64,000 bases of DNA. It comes from G963665005 sp963665005. Lineage in GTDB: Bacteria; Bacillota; Clostridia; Christensenellales; SZUA-584. The notes beneath the pieces were generated by a model. The model did no database searches and had not been told where the DNA came from. It saw only the letters and a program-made list of their open reading frames with translations. A program made the translations under genes and the position numbers. The stretch is from the NCBI GenBank assembly GCA_963665005.2, contig CAXXTQ010000001.1:2480001-2544000 (forward strand), written 5' to 3'. The stretch's first letter is position 1, and every line of letters begins with the position of its first letter. Below, piece by piece: positions 26,946 through 36,216 of the stretch.

Positions 26946-28358
26946 CTAGAATCTAAAGTATATGAAAGGGTTGTATGTAGAGCTCGAAAGCGACAATATA
27001 CACAAGCCAAGCACGGCAAGCGTCAGCGCCATGGTAACCAAATTGAGCGCTTTTTCGCTGCGCTCTCCCCTGTCTTTCATTTTCAAATATAAATTTTTAA
27101 TAAGCGGCGTAGAACCAATAAGAGCTATTATACCAAACACAATGACGGATACCGTTACCGTTTCGCCGAGCAGCCCCGCAGCGTTTACGCTTTGCCCGAA
27201 TCCTGCAAACATCTTGCCTATGAAAGAAAACCCCTGCTCCAGCGTTTCCGCCCTGAAAATAGTAAACGCGACAACCGCCACGAGCAGCGTATAGATGTTG
27301 CCGAGCCATTTTGGCTTCCATCTCTCCGGCCTAATGACACCAATTCTCTCCATCATTATGAAGAAGCCATGGAAGAACCCCCAAACCACAAAAGTCCACT
27401 GGGCTCCGTGCCAAAGGCCTGTACAAAAGAACACAATAATGAGGTTTAGCGATGTTCTTGCCGCTCCTTTGCGATTTCCGCCGAGCGGTATATACAGGTA
27501 TTCTTTGAACCATGTGGAAAGCGATATATGCCACTTTCTCCAGAATATTTTTATGCTGTTTGCCGTATAAGGATAATCAAAGTTTTCTTTTAACTCAAAC
27601 CCGAATATCTTTGCCAGCCCTATCGCCATGTCTGAATATCCCGAAAAATCAAAGTATATCTGCAAAGCGTAAGAGAGCGCGCCTATCCAGGCGATTGATA
27701 TGTTTACCTCGGGCGAAGATAGAGCGAATATTTTGTCCGCGACAGCGCCCATTGCGTTTGCTATAAGAAGTTTTTTAGCAAGCCCGACGGTAAACCTTTT
27801 TATGCCCGCGACAGTTTTCTGGTAACTCTCCGTACGGTTTTGAATCTGCTCTGCTATATCATGGTATTTAACAATAGGCCCGGCGATAAGCTGCGGAAAA
27901 AACGATATATACAAAAGCACGTTAGCAAAGTTTTTCTGCGCCGAGTTTTTTTCCCTGTATACGTCTATCACGTAAGACATTGCCTGGAAAGTATAAAAAG
28001 AAATTCCTATAGGCAGGCGTATCACAGGAATAACCAAAGATGCTCCGAAAATACCGTTTACGTTATCAACGAAAAAATTAGCGTATTTGAAAACGAACAG
28101 CATTCCCAAGTTAAACAATACGCAAAGAGCTAGCCAAGCCTTAGCCTTGCCGCTCTTTTTGCCAATAAGCAGAGCAAGCACATAGTTTACAGAAACCGAA
28201 CAGAGCATCAATATTATAAATATCGGTTCTCCCCACGCATAAAAAAACAGGCTTGCCGCAATCAGCACATAATTTTTCGCTATTTTCGGCAAAACCTTGT
28301 ATATTAAAAAAACTATAGGAAAAAACGCGAATAGAAATATCGGTGAACTAAATACCAT
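26946..28358 (-). CDS. MBOAT O-acyltransferase, AlgI-like
   Basis: A 470-residue polytopic membrane protein. It starts MVFSSPIFLFAFFPIVFLIY, typical of AlgI/PatA/DltB relatives. Family marks: YTFQAMSYVIDVYR, FFPQLIAGPIVKY, DFSGYSDMAIGLAKIFGF, WRKWHISLSTWFKEYLYIPLGGN and the catalytic-His region LWHGAQWTFVVWGFFHG. It moves acyl groups across the membrane for transfer by the AlgJ-like partner encoded next. The conserved WHGA and WGxxHG histidines are both present, so it is likely active. Confidence 0.93.
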   Translation of the reverse strand: MVFSSPIFLFAFFPIVFLIYKVLPKIAKNYVLIAASLFFYAWGEPIFIILMLCSVSVNYVLALLIGKKSGKAKAWLALCVLFNLGMLFVFKYANFFVDNVNGIFGASLVIPVIRLPIGISFYTFQAMSYVIDVYREKNSAQKNFANVLLYISFFPQLIAGPIVKYHDIAEQIQNRTESYQKTVAGIKRFTVGLAKKLLIANAMGAVADKIFALSSPEVNISIAWIGALSYALQIYFDFSGYSDMAIGLAKIFGFELKENFDYPYTANSIKIFWRKWHISLSTWFKEYLYIPLGGNRKGAARTSLNLIIVFFCTGLWHGAQWTFVVWGFFHGFFIMMERIGVIRPERWKPKWLGNIYTLLVAVVAFTIFRAETLEQGFSFIGKMFAGFGQSVNAAGLLGETVTVSVIVFGIIALIGSTPLIKNLYLKMKDRGERSEKALNLVTMALTLAVLGLCILSLSSSTYNPFIYFRF

Positions 28359-28392
28359 TCAGTAACCCTCGCCAATTTTTTATGTCTTTTTA

Positions 28393-28935
28393 CTATTCCT
28401 GCACGTTGCTTGCAGCATAAAAGCTTATACCAGAGACTGCGCCGTCCGTCATCTCAAATGTCAGTTTAGGGCTCTTTGGGTCGTCTATACTTCCGTTAAG
28501 CGCATAAATTATATCGCCCGACTCATTTTCGTTCTGTCCGTACTGCTCGGCAACCTCTTGCTCTGAGCTGCCTATTTTTATGCCTTTGGTTGTTTGGTAG
28601 TCTCCGCCTATTATATAGATTTCGTCTATCAAATCTTTCCCATCCAGAGGATAAGTAGCTATAGAAATATCCGAATATTCAAAAAGCTTATCTTCGCCGA
28701 CATACACACAGCTTGGAGCTTCTGTAAGTTCATATTCGCTGCCCAGCGCTTCAAGAAGCAGCGCGGCATCCGAATTAAGCGGAAACTGCGTACCGCCGTA
28801 CACAAAAGTTAAATCGCTTTCCGAAAACTCTCCGGCGACAGGCTCGTCCTGTACGGCTGGAGTGTCTGCGCCCCCCGCGCACGCACCTAATAATAATATT
28901 GCTGTCATAAGTGTAATAAGTAATACTTTTTTCAT
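28393..28935 (-). CDS. Small lipoprotein upstream of the MBOAT gene
   Basis: A 180-residue secreted protein with a signal peptide and lipobox LLGAC. The mature part is mixed alpha/beta, with sequence such as LEALGSEYELTEAPSC, YPLDGKDLIDEIYIIGG and GIKIGSSEQEVAEQYG. This pattern, with the GIKIGSS turn, is seen in small Firmicutes lipoproteins beside AlgI/AlgJ-like genes, as I recall. It lies 34 bases upstream of the MBOAT gene. The role is unknown; a partner or substrate adaptor for wall acetylation is an inference. Confidence 0.8.
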   Translation of the reverse strand: MKKVLLITLMTAILLLGACAGGADTPAVQDEPVAGEFSESDLTFVYGGTQFPLNSDAALLLEALGSEYELTEAPSCVYVGEDKLFEYSDISIATYPLDGKDLIDEIYIIGGDYQTTKGIKIGSSEQEVAEQYGQNENESGDIIYALNGSIDDPKSPKLTFEMTDGAVSGISFYAASNVQE

Positions 28936-28986
28936 GGTTTTGCTCCCTCTTCCTCTATTATTTTTATTTGGTACGCCTAAGGCGCT

Positions 28987-30615
28987 TTATTCAAACGTAG
29001 CTGTTATTTTCATATCAGAGTTCATTACTATGTCTATTTCCTTATCTCCCGAGTTCGCATCGCCTGTCCATCCGCTAAACGTGCCGCCTCCATCTACTGC
29101 CGTAAGGTGAACTGTGGTGCCCGGCGCGTAAGCCGTCTGGTCGGGATTGATATTAACAGTTCCATCTCCCGTTGTAACTATTTCCAATGAGAATTCTATC
29201 GCATGATAAACCGCCGTTATCGTTATATCGCCTTGTATATCATCGAACAATTTATCCCAGCCGTCAAACGCATAGCCCTCGTCAATTTCCGTTATTCCAG
29301 GGTCTTGAGCGCTTTCTCTTTCCTTAACAGTCTGGATTGCTAAATCTGGATTCGCAAGAGCACCATGATTACCCGGGTTAAACGTTACGGTGTATTTAAC
29401 GGGCGCTGGTGTCGCTATCGGTGTGGGTGTCGCTTCGGGCGTTACGGTAGGTGTAGGCGTCGGGTCGGGTGCAGATTCGGGTTTATCGGGGTCGGTCGGG
29501 TCCCATTTTGGATATTCGGGGTCTATTGACGGTTTTCCCGGATAAGATATAGCGCTGCTGCTCTTTACTATTTCGACTACCGTTCCTGCCGGGCAGTTAT
29601 AGTATACCCATCTTGCTCCCGCCACAGTTGTTCTTACGCAGCCGCTTGTCTTGTTCGAGCCTATCTCTTCATAATATTTAGCAATAAGAGCATCCGGGCT
29701 TTTCTTGCTGTAGATTGAGCCGTGGAAATAAAGCCCGCTCGTATATCTTGTATAAAAAGGCGAGTACTGCCCGCCCGTCCATGTTTTCCAGGCGCCTTTG
29801 CTGCTTATCTTAAACTTGCCTGTCGGCGTATGCCTCGACGATCTGCCCAGAGCGCACGGGAAAGTGGCAACTTTCTTAGTATATTTACCATTTTCATCAT
29901 AAGTGAAAATAGCAAACGCATTGTCTGCTTTATCGACAATTATATAATACTTATTCATCGACGGGTCTTTTGGCTTTTCTGTTGGGCTTGGGTCTTCTGA
30001 GCCAGAGGGCGTATGCGTAGGGGCCGCAGCAATCTGTGAAAAATACGCCGCCGCAAGTTCGTCATCATCTGCTGAATCTTCCCCCATATCTTTATAACTT
30101 AAAATAAGAATTGCCTGCCCCTGATAATCTGATATCATCCATTCGCCTATATCAGGCCATAAAATATCTTTTTGGAGAACGTTATTATCTTCGCCCAGTA
30201 CACAAAGCAAATAATAATCGGCATTTTCGTCTATTGCCCATTTTATAGTAAGCTCATCATTTTCAAGCTCTGTTTCAATATAGTCTTCAATAAGAGAAAG
30301 TGTAGTTATATCAGGAATTTCCTGCAGCTCTGCAGGATCGGGTATATATGCTTTTCTTATAGTAGGTTCGGGTGTAGGTGACGTCGTTATCATAGGTTCC
30401 GGCGTCTGTAAAATTTGCTGCGTTGACGCAATGTCTGCTGTTTGCGGCTGTTCTGCCATTCCGCGACCCGATAGAGTTATTATTAAAATAACAGCTATTG
30501 CAATAGCAACTGTTACAAAAGCAAGCAGAAAATATTTAAATTTTTTAGTCACTTTTAATCTTTTTCTTGGAAGTTTATGTTTTCTTTTTTTCGTTGATTT
30601 ATAAAATTTAGTCAT
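28987..30615 (-). CDS. L,D-transpeptidase with InlB-like C-terminal repeats
   Basis: A 542-residue membrane-anchored protein: basic N-terminus, one membrane segment (about 28-50), an Ig/fibronectin-like region (about 90-190), then a YkuD L,D-transpeptidase domain (about 215-365). Catalytic elements are LYFHGSIY and SNKTSGCVRTT, with the nucleophile Cys in SGCVR. A Pro/Thr linker follows, then two repeats of about 70 residues (YTVTFNPGNHGAL, FDGWDKLFDDI, FSLEIVTTGDGTVN) of the InlB B-repeat/SLH-associated bacterial type. Expected role: 3-3 crosslinking or protein anchoring in peptidoglycan. It is first in a minus-strand group with the lipoprotein, MBOAT and AlgJ-like genes. Confidence 0.9.
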   Translation of the reverse strand: MTKFYKSTKKRKHKLPRKRLKVTKKFKYFLLAFVTVAIAIAVILIITLSGRGMAEQPQTADIASTQQILQTPEPMITTSPTPEPTIRKAYIPDPAELQEIPDITTLSLIEDYIETELENDELTIKWAIDENADYYLLCVLGEDNNVLQKDILWPDIGEWMISDYQGQAILILSYKDMGEDSADDDELAAAYFSQIAAAPTHTPSGSEDPSPTEKPKDPSMNKYYIIVDKADNAFAIFTYDENGKYTKKVATFPCALGRSSRHTPTGKFKISSKGAWKTWTGGQYSPFYTRYTSGLYFHGSIYSKKSPDALIAKYYEEIGSNKTSGCVRTTVAGARWVYYNCPAGTVVEIVKSSSAISYPGKPSIDPEYPKWDPTDPDKPESAPDPTPTPTVTPEATPTPIATPAPVKYTVTFNPGNHGALANPDLAIQTVKERESAQDPGITEIDEGYAFDGWDKLFDDIQGDITITAVYHAIEFSLEIVTTGDGTVNINPDQTAYAPGTTVHLTAVDGGGTFSGWTGDANSGDKEIDIVMNSDMKITATFE

Positions 30616-30693
30616 AAATTTCCTGCCTTTGTTAATTATACATACTAAACCATAATATATGTTATACTTGCATTTTTAAACATTTATAATTAT

Positions 30694-30723
30694 AGAATAC
30701 ACCAATCCCCATTATTGCGTCAA
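30694..30723 (-). promoter_or_regulatory. Promoter of the L,D-transpeptidase group
   Basis: On the minus strand: TTGACG, 18 bases, TATTCT, about 75 bases before the ATG. A nearby TATAAT is too far from the -35 to be preferred. Confidence 0.6.
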
Positions 30724-30770
30724 GTAATTTTAACTCTTTAGTAACACAAATGTAATATATAACTAAAAAA

Positions 30771-31382
30771 TCATACTGCCTGCGCTGACAATTCTCTTAT
30801 TTTATCATATATTTGATCGCTAAGTTTATTAAAATCTATATTTTTTTCAAACCATTTTTCGACATCGCCGGTTTTTACTATAAGAGGCATGCGGCCGTGT
30901 ATATCTTTCATGAATTTATTTGCGGGAGCGGTAATAATCACAAATCTGTTTTGCACGCTTTCTTCGCTGTTATTAAAAGCATTATATAAACCTGCCAGAT
31001 AGAAAAAATCTTCCGATTGAGGACGTATTAAATATTTCTGCTTGCCCTTTCCTACGCTTTTCCATTCAAAAAAACCTGTGCACGGAATAAGACATTTTTT
31101 TGCTGCTAAACTCTTTGCAAAAAAGGGTTTCTGCGCGAGTGTTTCGCTTCTGGCATTTATTATAATTTTTTTGGTTCGGGCCAGAGGATACCCCCACGCC
31201 ATTATATCTGCGCCGTAACCTTGAGCGTTCTGGGCAATTACCGCGGCTTTGTCTGTCGGAAAAATCTCCCCCGTCTTTACACCGGCAGCTGCCTTTTCTC
31301 CAAGCCTTTGCGATAAATCGGCAAGTATTTTTCTGGCTTCGTATATTTCTTTTATGTCATCAAAAGCATATCTGCCGCACAT
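30771..31382 (-). CDS. SRAP (YedK/HMCES) protein
   Basis: A 203-residue SOS-response-associated peptidase-like protein. Cys2 (MCGRY) is the residue that forms a thiazolidine crosslink to abasic DNA after removal of Met1. Other marks: NARSETL, CLIPCTGFFEWK and the HGRMP motif with its active-site His. It protects abasic sites in single-stranded DNA. The genome segment also encodes exonuclease III, another abasic-site enzyme, but they are not linked. It is a lone minus-strand gene, with the adjacent terminator separating it from the isomerase/SDR pair. Confidence 0.95.
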   Translation of the reverse strand: MCGRYAFDDIKEIYEARKILADLSQRLGEKAAAGVKTGEIFPTDKAAVIAQNAQGYGADIMAWGYPLARTKKIIINARSETLAQKPFFAKSLAAKKCLIPCTGFFEWKSVGKGKQKYLIRPQSEDFFYLAGLYNAFNNSEESVQNRFVIITAPANKFMKDIHGRMPLIVKTGDVEKWFEKNIDFNKLSDQIYDKIRELSAQAV

Positions 31383-31423
31383 AAAAATTATATCTCCTTT
31401 GCAAAAACTATTATATCATAGAA

Positions 31424-31453
31424 AAACGTCTTTACAAAAGTTATAAAGACGCT
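31424..31453 (-). terminator. Terminator of the isomerase/SDR operon
   Basis: CGTCTTTA and TAAAGACG around nine bases. The minus-strand 3' arm is followed by TTTTTC. Confidence 0.75.
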
Positions 31454-31497
31454 TTTGTTGTTAAATTGTTGTAAAAAATCAGCTGACTGCCGCTTTT

Positions 31498-32427
31498 TTA
31501 TTTTGGCAGCGCTGCTTTTAATATTTTAGTAGATTTCTCGAGAGCTGTCGGAATATCCATTGAAGCATCTTCTAACTCAAGAGCGACTTCACCGTCATAT
31601 CCTATCATATTGGCGACGCTGAAAAACTCTTTCCACCAGAGCTCGTCATGCCCGTATCCAAGCGCAACATAGTTCCACGACCTTTCGGCAAACCGTGTGA
31701 TAAACTTTGTTTCAAGAAGCCCGTTTATGCCTGATAAATGCCTTTCAATGCGCACGTCTTTGGCATGTATGTGGTATACCGCACTCCCTAGCGCCCGCAG
31801 CATCAATATAGGGTCTCCCCCCATCCAGAACATATGGCTTGGGTCTAAATTCATGCCCACAGTCTTACCTACCAGACCACGAAGTTTTAGCATTGTATCA
31901 GTATTGTATACAAGCTGATATCCATGGTTTTCGAGCGCCACTTTTTCTATGCCGCAGTCCTGCGCGCGTTTTACAGCTTTTTCCCAGTATTTCGCCGCCG
32001 TTTCCCATTGATATTCGAGCATTGACTGCGTTTCTCGCGGCCAGCTTGCGGTTACCCAGTTTGGGCACCTGTCCTCTTTGCACCCTCCGGGAAGCCCCGA
32101 CATCATAACGACTTTTTTTACCGAAAGAATCTCTGCCAGGCGAAAAGTCTTGTCCACTACTTCTGCGTGGCGCTTTCCCTTTTCATTGGGCGCAAGCTGG
32201 TTGCCCGAGCAGTTGAGCGCACAGATATGCATATCCTTTTTTCTAAGCTGCTCTGTCAGCTTATCTCGCGATACCTTGCTATTTAGAAGATTGTCAATAT
32301 CGACAGCAGGCGATTCGCACCAATTTCCCGTCGGAATCTCCAGCGCACGATAGCCGTATTTTTGCGCAAGGCTTAGATTGTCTTCCAGACTGTTTCCGAA
32401 GTTGTCTAACATCAATGCCATTTCCAT
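31498..32427 (-). CDS. Xylose-isomerase-like TIM-barrel protein
   Basis: A 309-residue sugar phosphate isomerase/epimerase-family protein (AP endonuclease 2 fold). Metal-binding positions can be read in VALENHG, NLDPSHMFWMGGDP, HIHAKD and VALELED. Members act on sugars, inositols or hydroxypyruvate-like substrates; the substrate here is unknown. A short segment with three cysteines (GGCKEDRCPNW) between barrel elements is uncommon. It lies 18 bases downstream of an SDR gene, suggesting a small carbohydrate or polyol catabolic operon. Confidence 0.85.
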   Translation of the reverse strand: MEMALMLDNFGNSLEDNLSLAQKYGYRALEIPTGNWCESPAVDIDNLLNSKVSRDKLTEQLRKKDMHICALNCSGNQLAPNEKGKRHAEVVDKTFRLAEILSVKKVVMMSGLPGGCKEDRCPNWVTASWPRETQSMLEYQWETAAKYWEKAVKRAQDCGIEKVALENHGYQLVYNTDTMLKLRGLVGKTVGMNLDPSHMFWMGGDPILMLRALGSAVYHIHAKDVRIERHLSGINGLLETKFITRFAERSWNYVALGYGHDELWWKEFFSVANMIGYDGEVALELEDASMDIPTALEKSTKILKAALPK

Positions 32428-32445
32428 AAAATATTTCTCCTTGTT

Positions 32446-33234
32446 TTAAATAAGCGTGGATCCGCCGGCGATCGTCAGCGCCATGCCGGTAATGTATGTA
32501 GATTTATCAGACGCAAGATAAGCCAGAAACTCGCCGATTTCTTCCGGCTCTGCCATGCGCCCGAGAGGCACTCGTTTTGTTAGTTTTTCTTCATACTGCT
32601 CGGGCGTCATGCCTTCTATAGGCCCTCTCTCGCGAAATACCTGCTGCATCATTTCTGTGTTGACGTATCCGGGGCAGACCGAGTTTACGTTTATACCGAA
32701 CTCGGCCAATTCAAGCGCGAATACATGGCTCAGCATATTGACCACCGCTTTTGAACTGCCGTAAACACCGTTGCCGAGCTCGGGCATTTTTGACGCCTGC
32801 GAAGCTATGCTTATAACCTTGCCCTTAATGCCTTTTTTTATCATATGGTTTGTTACCGCTTTTGTTATTACAAAAACACCTTTTGCGTTTATGCCCATAA
32901 CTTTATCCCATTCTTTTTCCGACAGTTTATTTAACAGGCATGAATGAGATATGCCCGCGCAGTTGGCAAGAACATGAATCTCTGAAAATACATCAACCGC
33001 TTTTTTTACGCATTTTTTTATTGCCGCCGTGTCTTTTAAATCAAGCTGAAGTGCCAGGGCTTTACTTCCCATTCCTATTATTTCTTTTGCCGTTTGTTCA
33101 ACGCCCGATTTGTTTATATCCGCTAGTATAAGATTTGCGCCGTATGAAGCAAACACAAGAGCCGCCGCTTTGCCTATGCCTCTTGCTGCGCCTGTAACAA
33201 AAACATTTTTTCTATTTAATCCGTAACTCAACAT
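32446..33234 (-). CDS. SDR-family oxidoreductase
   Basis: A 262-residue classical short-chain dehydrogenase. The cofactor motif is TGAARGIGKAAA, and LILADINK with Asp after beta-2 points to NAD rather than NADP. Then come NCAGIS, the catalytic Ser in ISIASQASKM, YGSSK with Tyr and Lys, and PGYVNTEMM. It probably oxidises or reduces a sugar or polyol, given the cotranscribed TIM-barrel isomerase downstream. The ribosome site near the start is weak; no transporter or regulator of the pathway is seen beside it. Confidence 0.9.
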   Translation of the reverse strand: MLSYGLNRKNVFVTGAARGIGKAAALVFASYGANLILADINKSGVEQTAKEIIGMGSKALALQLDLKDTAAIKKCVKKAVDVFSEIHVLANCAGISHSCLLNKLSEKEWDKVMGINAKGVFVITKAVTNHMIKKGIKGKVISIASQASKMPELGNGVYGSSKAVVNMLSHVFALELAEFGINVNSVCPGYVNTEMMQQVFRERGPIEGMTPEQYEEKLTKRVPLGRMAEPEEIGEFLAYLASDKSTYITGMALTIAGGSTLI

Positions 33235-33514
33235 AATAATTCTCCGCTCTTAAAAAATTATCCGTAACTATTATTCTTCTATCGTTATAATAAAAATCCT
33301 GCGATATGAAAATACTTTCATTTTTTACATAGTAATAAACAAGGATTATAGTTGATTTTTTCTCATATTAGCTTGAAATGCCAAAAATTCCTCATTAAAC
33401 TTGCATTAACTAAAAAATGAGAGTATATTTGTAGGTAATTCATTTTTTTGCGCATCAATTCGACAATTTTTTTTGATACGCGAATATAATTTCATAAAAG
33501 GCGGTTTTTTTGTT

Positions 33515-33811
33515 ATGTTGCATGGTAAAACGGTAAAAGACGAAAAAGACAATGCTTCTTCTATCAAGACTAAAATAGGTATGTGGATGTTCATTATCTA
33601 TACTTTGGTCTACGCGGGTTTCATTCTTATAACAGTGTTGAATCCAGAATTAATGGGCGCTGATATAGGCAATTTAAACTTAGCTATCGTATACGGGCTC
33701 GGATTAATAGTTTTTGCGGTAATACTAGCTTTTATCTATAATTTTCTTTGCTCTAAATACGAGAAAAAGTTAAACACAGAAAATAACGAGACATCGGAGG
33801 AAGCAAAATGA
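33515..33811 (+). CDS. DUF485-like small membrane protein
   Basis: A 98-residue protein with two membrane helices (about 24-46 and 60-86) and a charged C-terminus. Small DUF485 proteins usually precede acetate/cation symporters of the ActP type, and the next gene is such a symporter, overlapping by ATGA. The ATG used follows AAAGGCGG by eight bases; an upstream in-frame start would add 14 residues without a site. Its role in the transporter is not established; assembly or regulation is likely. Confidence 0.82.
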   Translation: MLHGKTVKDEKDNASSIKTKIGMWMFIIYTLVYAGFILITVLNPELMGADIGNLNLAIVYGLGLIVFAVILAFIYNFLCSKYEKKLNTENNETSEEAK

Positions 33812-35700
33812 ATTATCAACCTTCAGTTTGGGCAGTAATTATATTCTTCGCAATTATTCTTTTTGTACTGGCAATCTCAAGATATTTCGCGAAACGCACT
33901 TCAGGAACTAAAGATTATTATGTAGCGGGCGGCACTATACACTGGGGCGTAAACGGCATAGCATTCGCGGGAGATTATCTCTCTGCGGCGTCGTTCCTCG
34001 GTATATGCGGAATGATAGCGTCATACGGCTTTGACGGATTCCTTTATTCTATAGGGTATCTCGCGGGCTGGATGGTCGCTCTTTTTGTAGTTGCGGAACC
34101 TTTAAAACGCATGGGCAAATTCACTTTTGCGGACGCGCTTGACGCTAAGTTTACATCAAAAGGCATAAAACTTACTGCGGGAATCAGTACGCTTATAGTG
34201 TCTGTTTTCTATTTAATACCGCAGATGGTCGGCGCGGGAAGTCTCGTTACTCCGCTTCTTGGATGGCCGCACTGGATGGGAGTCATACTCGTTGGCATAG
34301 TGGTTATCATAATAGTTGCGACTGCCGGTATGGCGTCTACAACTTACGTACAGTTTTTAAAAGGCTCTTTGCTTATAATCTTTTCAATAGTGCTCGTTGT
34401 GCTTGTTCTTTCCAATGGGCTTAAAACCAATTCTTACGAAACTTTAGATGTAGTATCTGCCGACGGAAGCAATATAGAGCTTGCGGACGGTTCGGGTATC
34501 ATCACCAATGAATGGGACACTGACAATAAAAAATTCTATGAGGTGGAAAAAGACGGCGAACAGACAATATGGTCGCTTAACGAAGAAACGAATGCTCTTG
34601 AAGAAACTTTGTTTATCACCGATAAGCCGGACGGCACGGTACTATATAACGGAGCGCCCAAAGAGGACGAGCGTTTTCACCAGGTGGGAGATCTAATAGA
34701 AATACAGGGCAACGAGAACGCAGAGACAGGGCCTCTTGGCCCATTTGATTTTATAGGCAATATAAAAGAAAGCACCGTCGTCAGATGGTCTAAAACGGTA
34801 ATGTTCGACGATGATGATAAGCTTACTGTCTATTACCAAAACCCGACTCCGGGCGAAGAGGTTCTTCAGCCGGGACAGAAATTCCCAGTACAGACGACAA
34901 AAGATAAACTAAACTTTGTATCTTTGATGCTCGCTCTGTTTTTCGGAACAGCCGCGTTGCCGCATATTTTAATAAGGTATTATACGGTATCCAGCCCGTC
35001 GGCCGCAAGAAAATCGACAATCGTCGCTATACTTGCCATAGGCGTGTTTTATATACTAACGCTGTTCATGGGCCTTGGGGCTATGACAGGCGGAGTGCTC
35101 GACCTTACAAACTCTAACATGGCTGCCCCGCTTCTTGCCAAGAATTTCAGTGTGGCGATATTTGCTATTATTTCAGCAATTGCTTTCGCTACAGTTCTTG
35201 GAACGGTCAGCGGCCTAATAGTTGCGTCATCCGGCGCGGTAGTACATGACCTTGTCGCCATGACTTCGAAGAAAAAAATGACGGAGAAAAAGCAGGTAAG
35301 CATAGGCAAGATTTCGGCTGTAGTTGTCGGCGGAATCGCTATCATACTTGGCATAGTTTTCAAAGGTATGAACGTATCTTTCCTTGTCGGCTGGGCTTTC
35401 GCGGTTGCAGCTTCTGCTAACCTTCCGGCTATTATAATGGTACTGTTCTGGAAGAGAACAACTGCAAAAGGCGTTATAGCTTCGATAATCGTCGGGCTTG
35501 TCTCTGCGATGGCGATAATTCTTCTTTCGCAGACAACGTTTGATGATGTCTATCATCTTGTCGGAGTAAAAGCGCCCATGCCGATAGATAATCCGGCTAT
35601 TATCTCTATTCCGCTTAGTTTCTTAACGCTGGTAATAGTATCGCTGCTCACAAAAAAAGGCGAAGAAGCCAGAATGCTTAAAAATAAAACAACAGCCTAA
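33808..35700 (+). CDS. ActP-like sodium/solute symporter with inserted domain
   Basis: A 630-residue SSS-family transporter. The N-terminal part (about 1-205) holds a set of membrane helices with GTKDYYVAGG, the marker of acetate/monocarboxylate symporters, and AFAGDYLSAASFLG. Between about residues 210 and 370 lies a polar insertion rich in Asp, Glu and Thr; helices resume at LNFVSLMLALFFGTAALPHIL and run to the end. ActP relatives are generally about 550 residues, so the insert explains the extra length. Expected substrate: acetate or a related small acid with Na+ or H+. The ATG overlaps the stop of the DUF485 gene. Confidence 0.88.
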   Translation: MNYQPSVWAVIIFFAIILFVLAISRYFAKRTSGTKDYYVAGGTIHWGVNGIAFAGDYLSAASFLGICGMIASYGFDGFLYSIGYLAGWMVALFVVAEPLKRMGKFTFADALDAKFTSKGIKLTAGISTLIVSVFYLIPQMVGAGSLVTPLLGWPHWMGVILVGIVVIIIVATAGMASTTYVQFLKGSLLIIFSIVLVVLVLSNGLKTNSYETLDVVSADGSNIELADGSGIITNEWDTDNKKFYEVEKDGEQTIWSLNEETNALEETLFITDKPDGTVLYNGAPKEDERFHQVGDLIEIQGNENAETGPLGPFDFIGNIKESTVVRWSKTVMFDDDDKLTVYYQNPTPGEEVLQPGQKFPVQTTKDKLNFVSLMLALFFGTAALPHILIRYYTVSSPSAARKSTIVAILAIGVFYILTLFMGLGAMTGGVLDLTNSNMAAPLLAKNFSVAIFAIISAIAFATVLGTVSGLIVASSGAVVHDLVAMTSKKKMTEKKQVSIGKISAVVVGGIAIILGIVFKGMNVSFLVGWAFAVAASANLPAIIMVLFWKRTTAKGVIASIIVGLVSAMAIILLSQTTFDDVYHLVGVKAPMPIDNPAIISIPLSFLTLVIVSLLTKKGEEARMLKNKTTA

Positions 35701-35712
35701 AAAAGCAGACAT

Positions 35713-35744
35713 AAAAACAGCCCCTTTTAAGGGGCTGTTTTTTT
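35713..35744. terminator. Terminator after the symporter gene
   Basis: AACAGCCCC and GGGGCTGTT form a near-perfect stem with TTTTTTT on the plus strand and A-rich sequence before it, so it can work both ways. Confidence 0.9.
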
Positions 35745-35761
35745 AATGCGAAAATATGTGT

Positions 35762-36097
35762 TTATAAAATAGTCATTTCCAAACGCGGGAATATTCGATC
35801 TGCGTTGTGACAAGATTGTATTTCGCGTTCATTTAGAGTGATGACGGATATCGCATCAACCTCTTGTGATAATCTATAACGGTTGTTGCTCTGATTTCTT
35901 TTGCATTCACTGTTATTGTTTACCCAGTTTATCAGGCTTTTTGTGTCAACATCATCTATAGAAGGTTCTTCGCTGTTGCATTGACAGAAAATAGCTAGTT
36001 CTTCATCACCCAAAGGGTTTGCTCTTGATCCGCTTTTCAGAAAAACTCTTATAAAGCTCTGCCCTTTGTTTTTCAAGCTCCTTTGGCTCGTTCCCAT
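35762..36097 (-). CDS. Uncertain small gene, 111 residues
   Basis: A reading frame with a good ribosome site (GAGGTGAGGTAA before ATG). The product is polar, with no signal or membrane segment and no recognised family. A short C-terminal LSQEVD-like element recalls the SQELD motif of Spo0E-type phosphatases. In another frame, the first 30 codons encode a Lys/Glu/Leu-rich helical sequence (PKELEKQRAELYKSF), which suggests a frameshifted or decayed small regulatory gene. Either reading is weak. Confidence 0.3.
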   Translation of the reverse strand: MGTSQRSLKNKGQSFIRVFLKSGSRANPLGDEELAIFCQCNSEEPSIDDVDTKSLINWVNNNSECKRNQSNNRYRLSQEVDAISVITLNEREIQSCHNADRIFPRLEMTIL

Positions 36098-36216
36098 TTA
36101 CCTCACCTCTTTATCAGCTATTATACCATAAAACCACATAAAATTGAAGGCTGGCGTGCTTGAAAACTGCCTGCTTTGCACGCTTTTTTGGTAAAAAAGG
36201 TAACTATTTTTATATT

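Noticed and set aside
29700..30000. Plus-strand frame of 92 codons opposite the L,D-transpeptidase
   Set aside because: No ribosome site, no family and complete overlap with the catalytic domain of the other strand.
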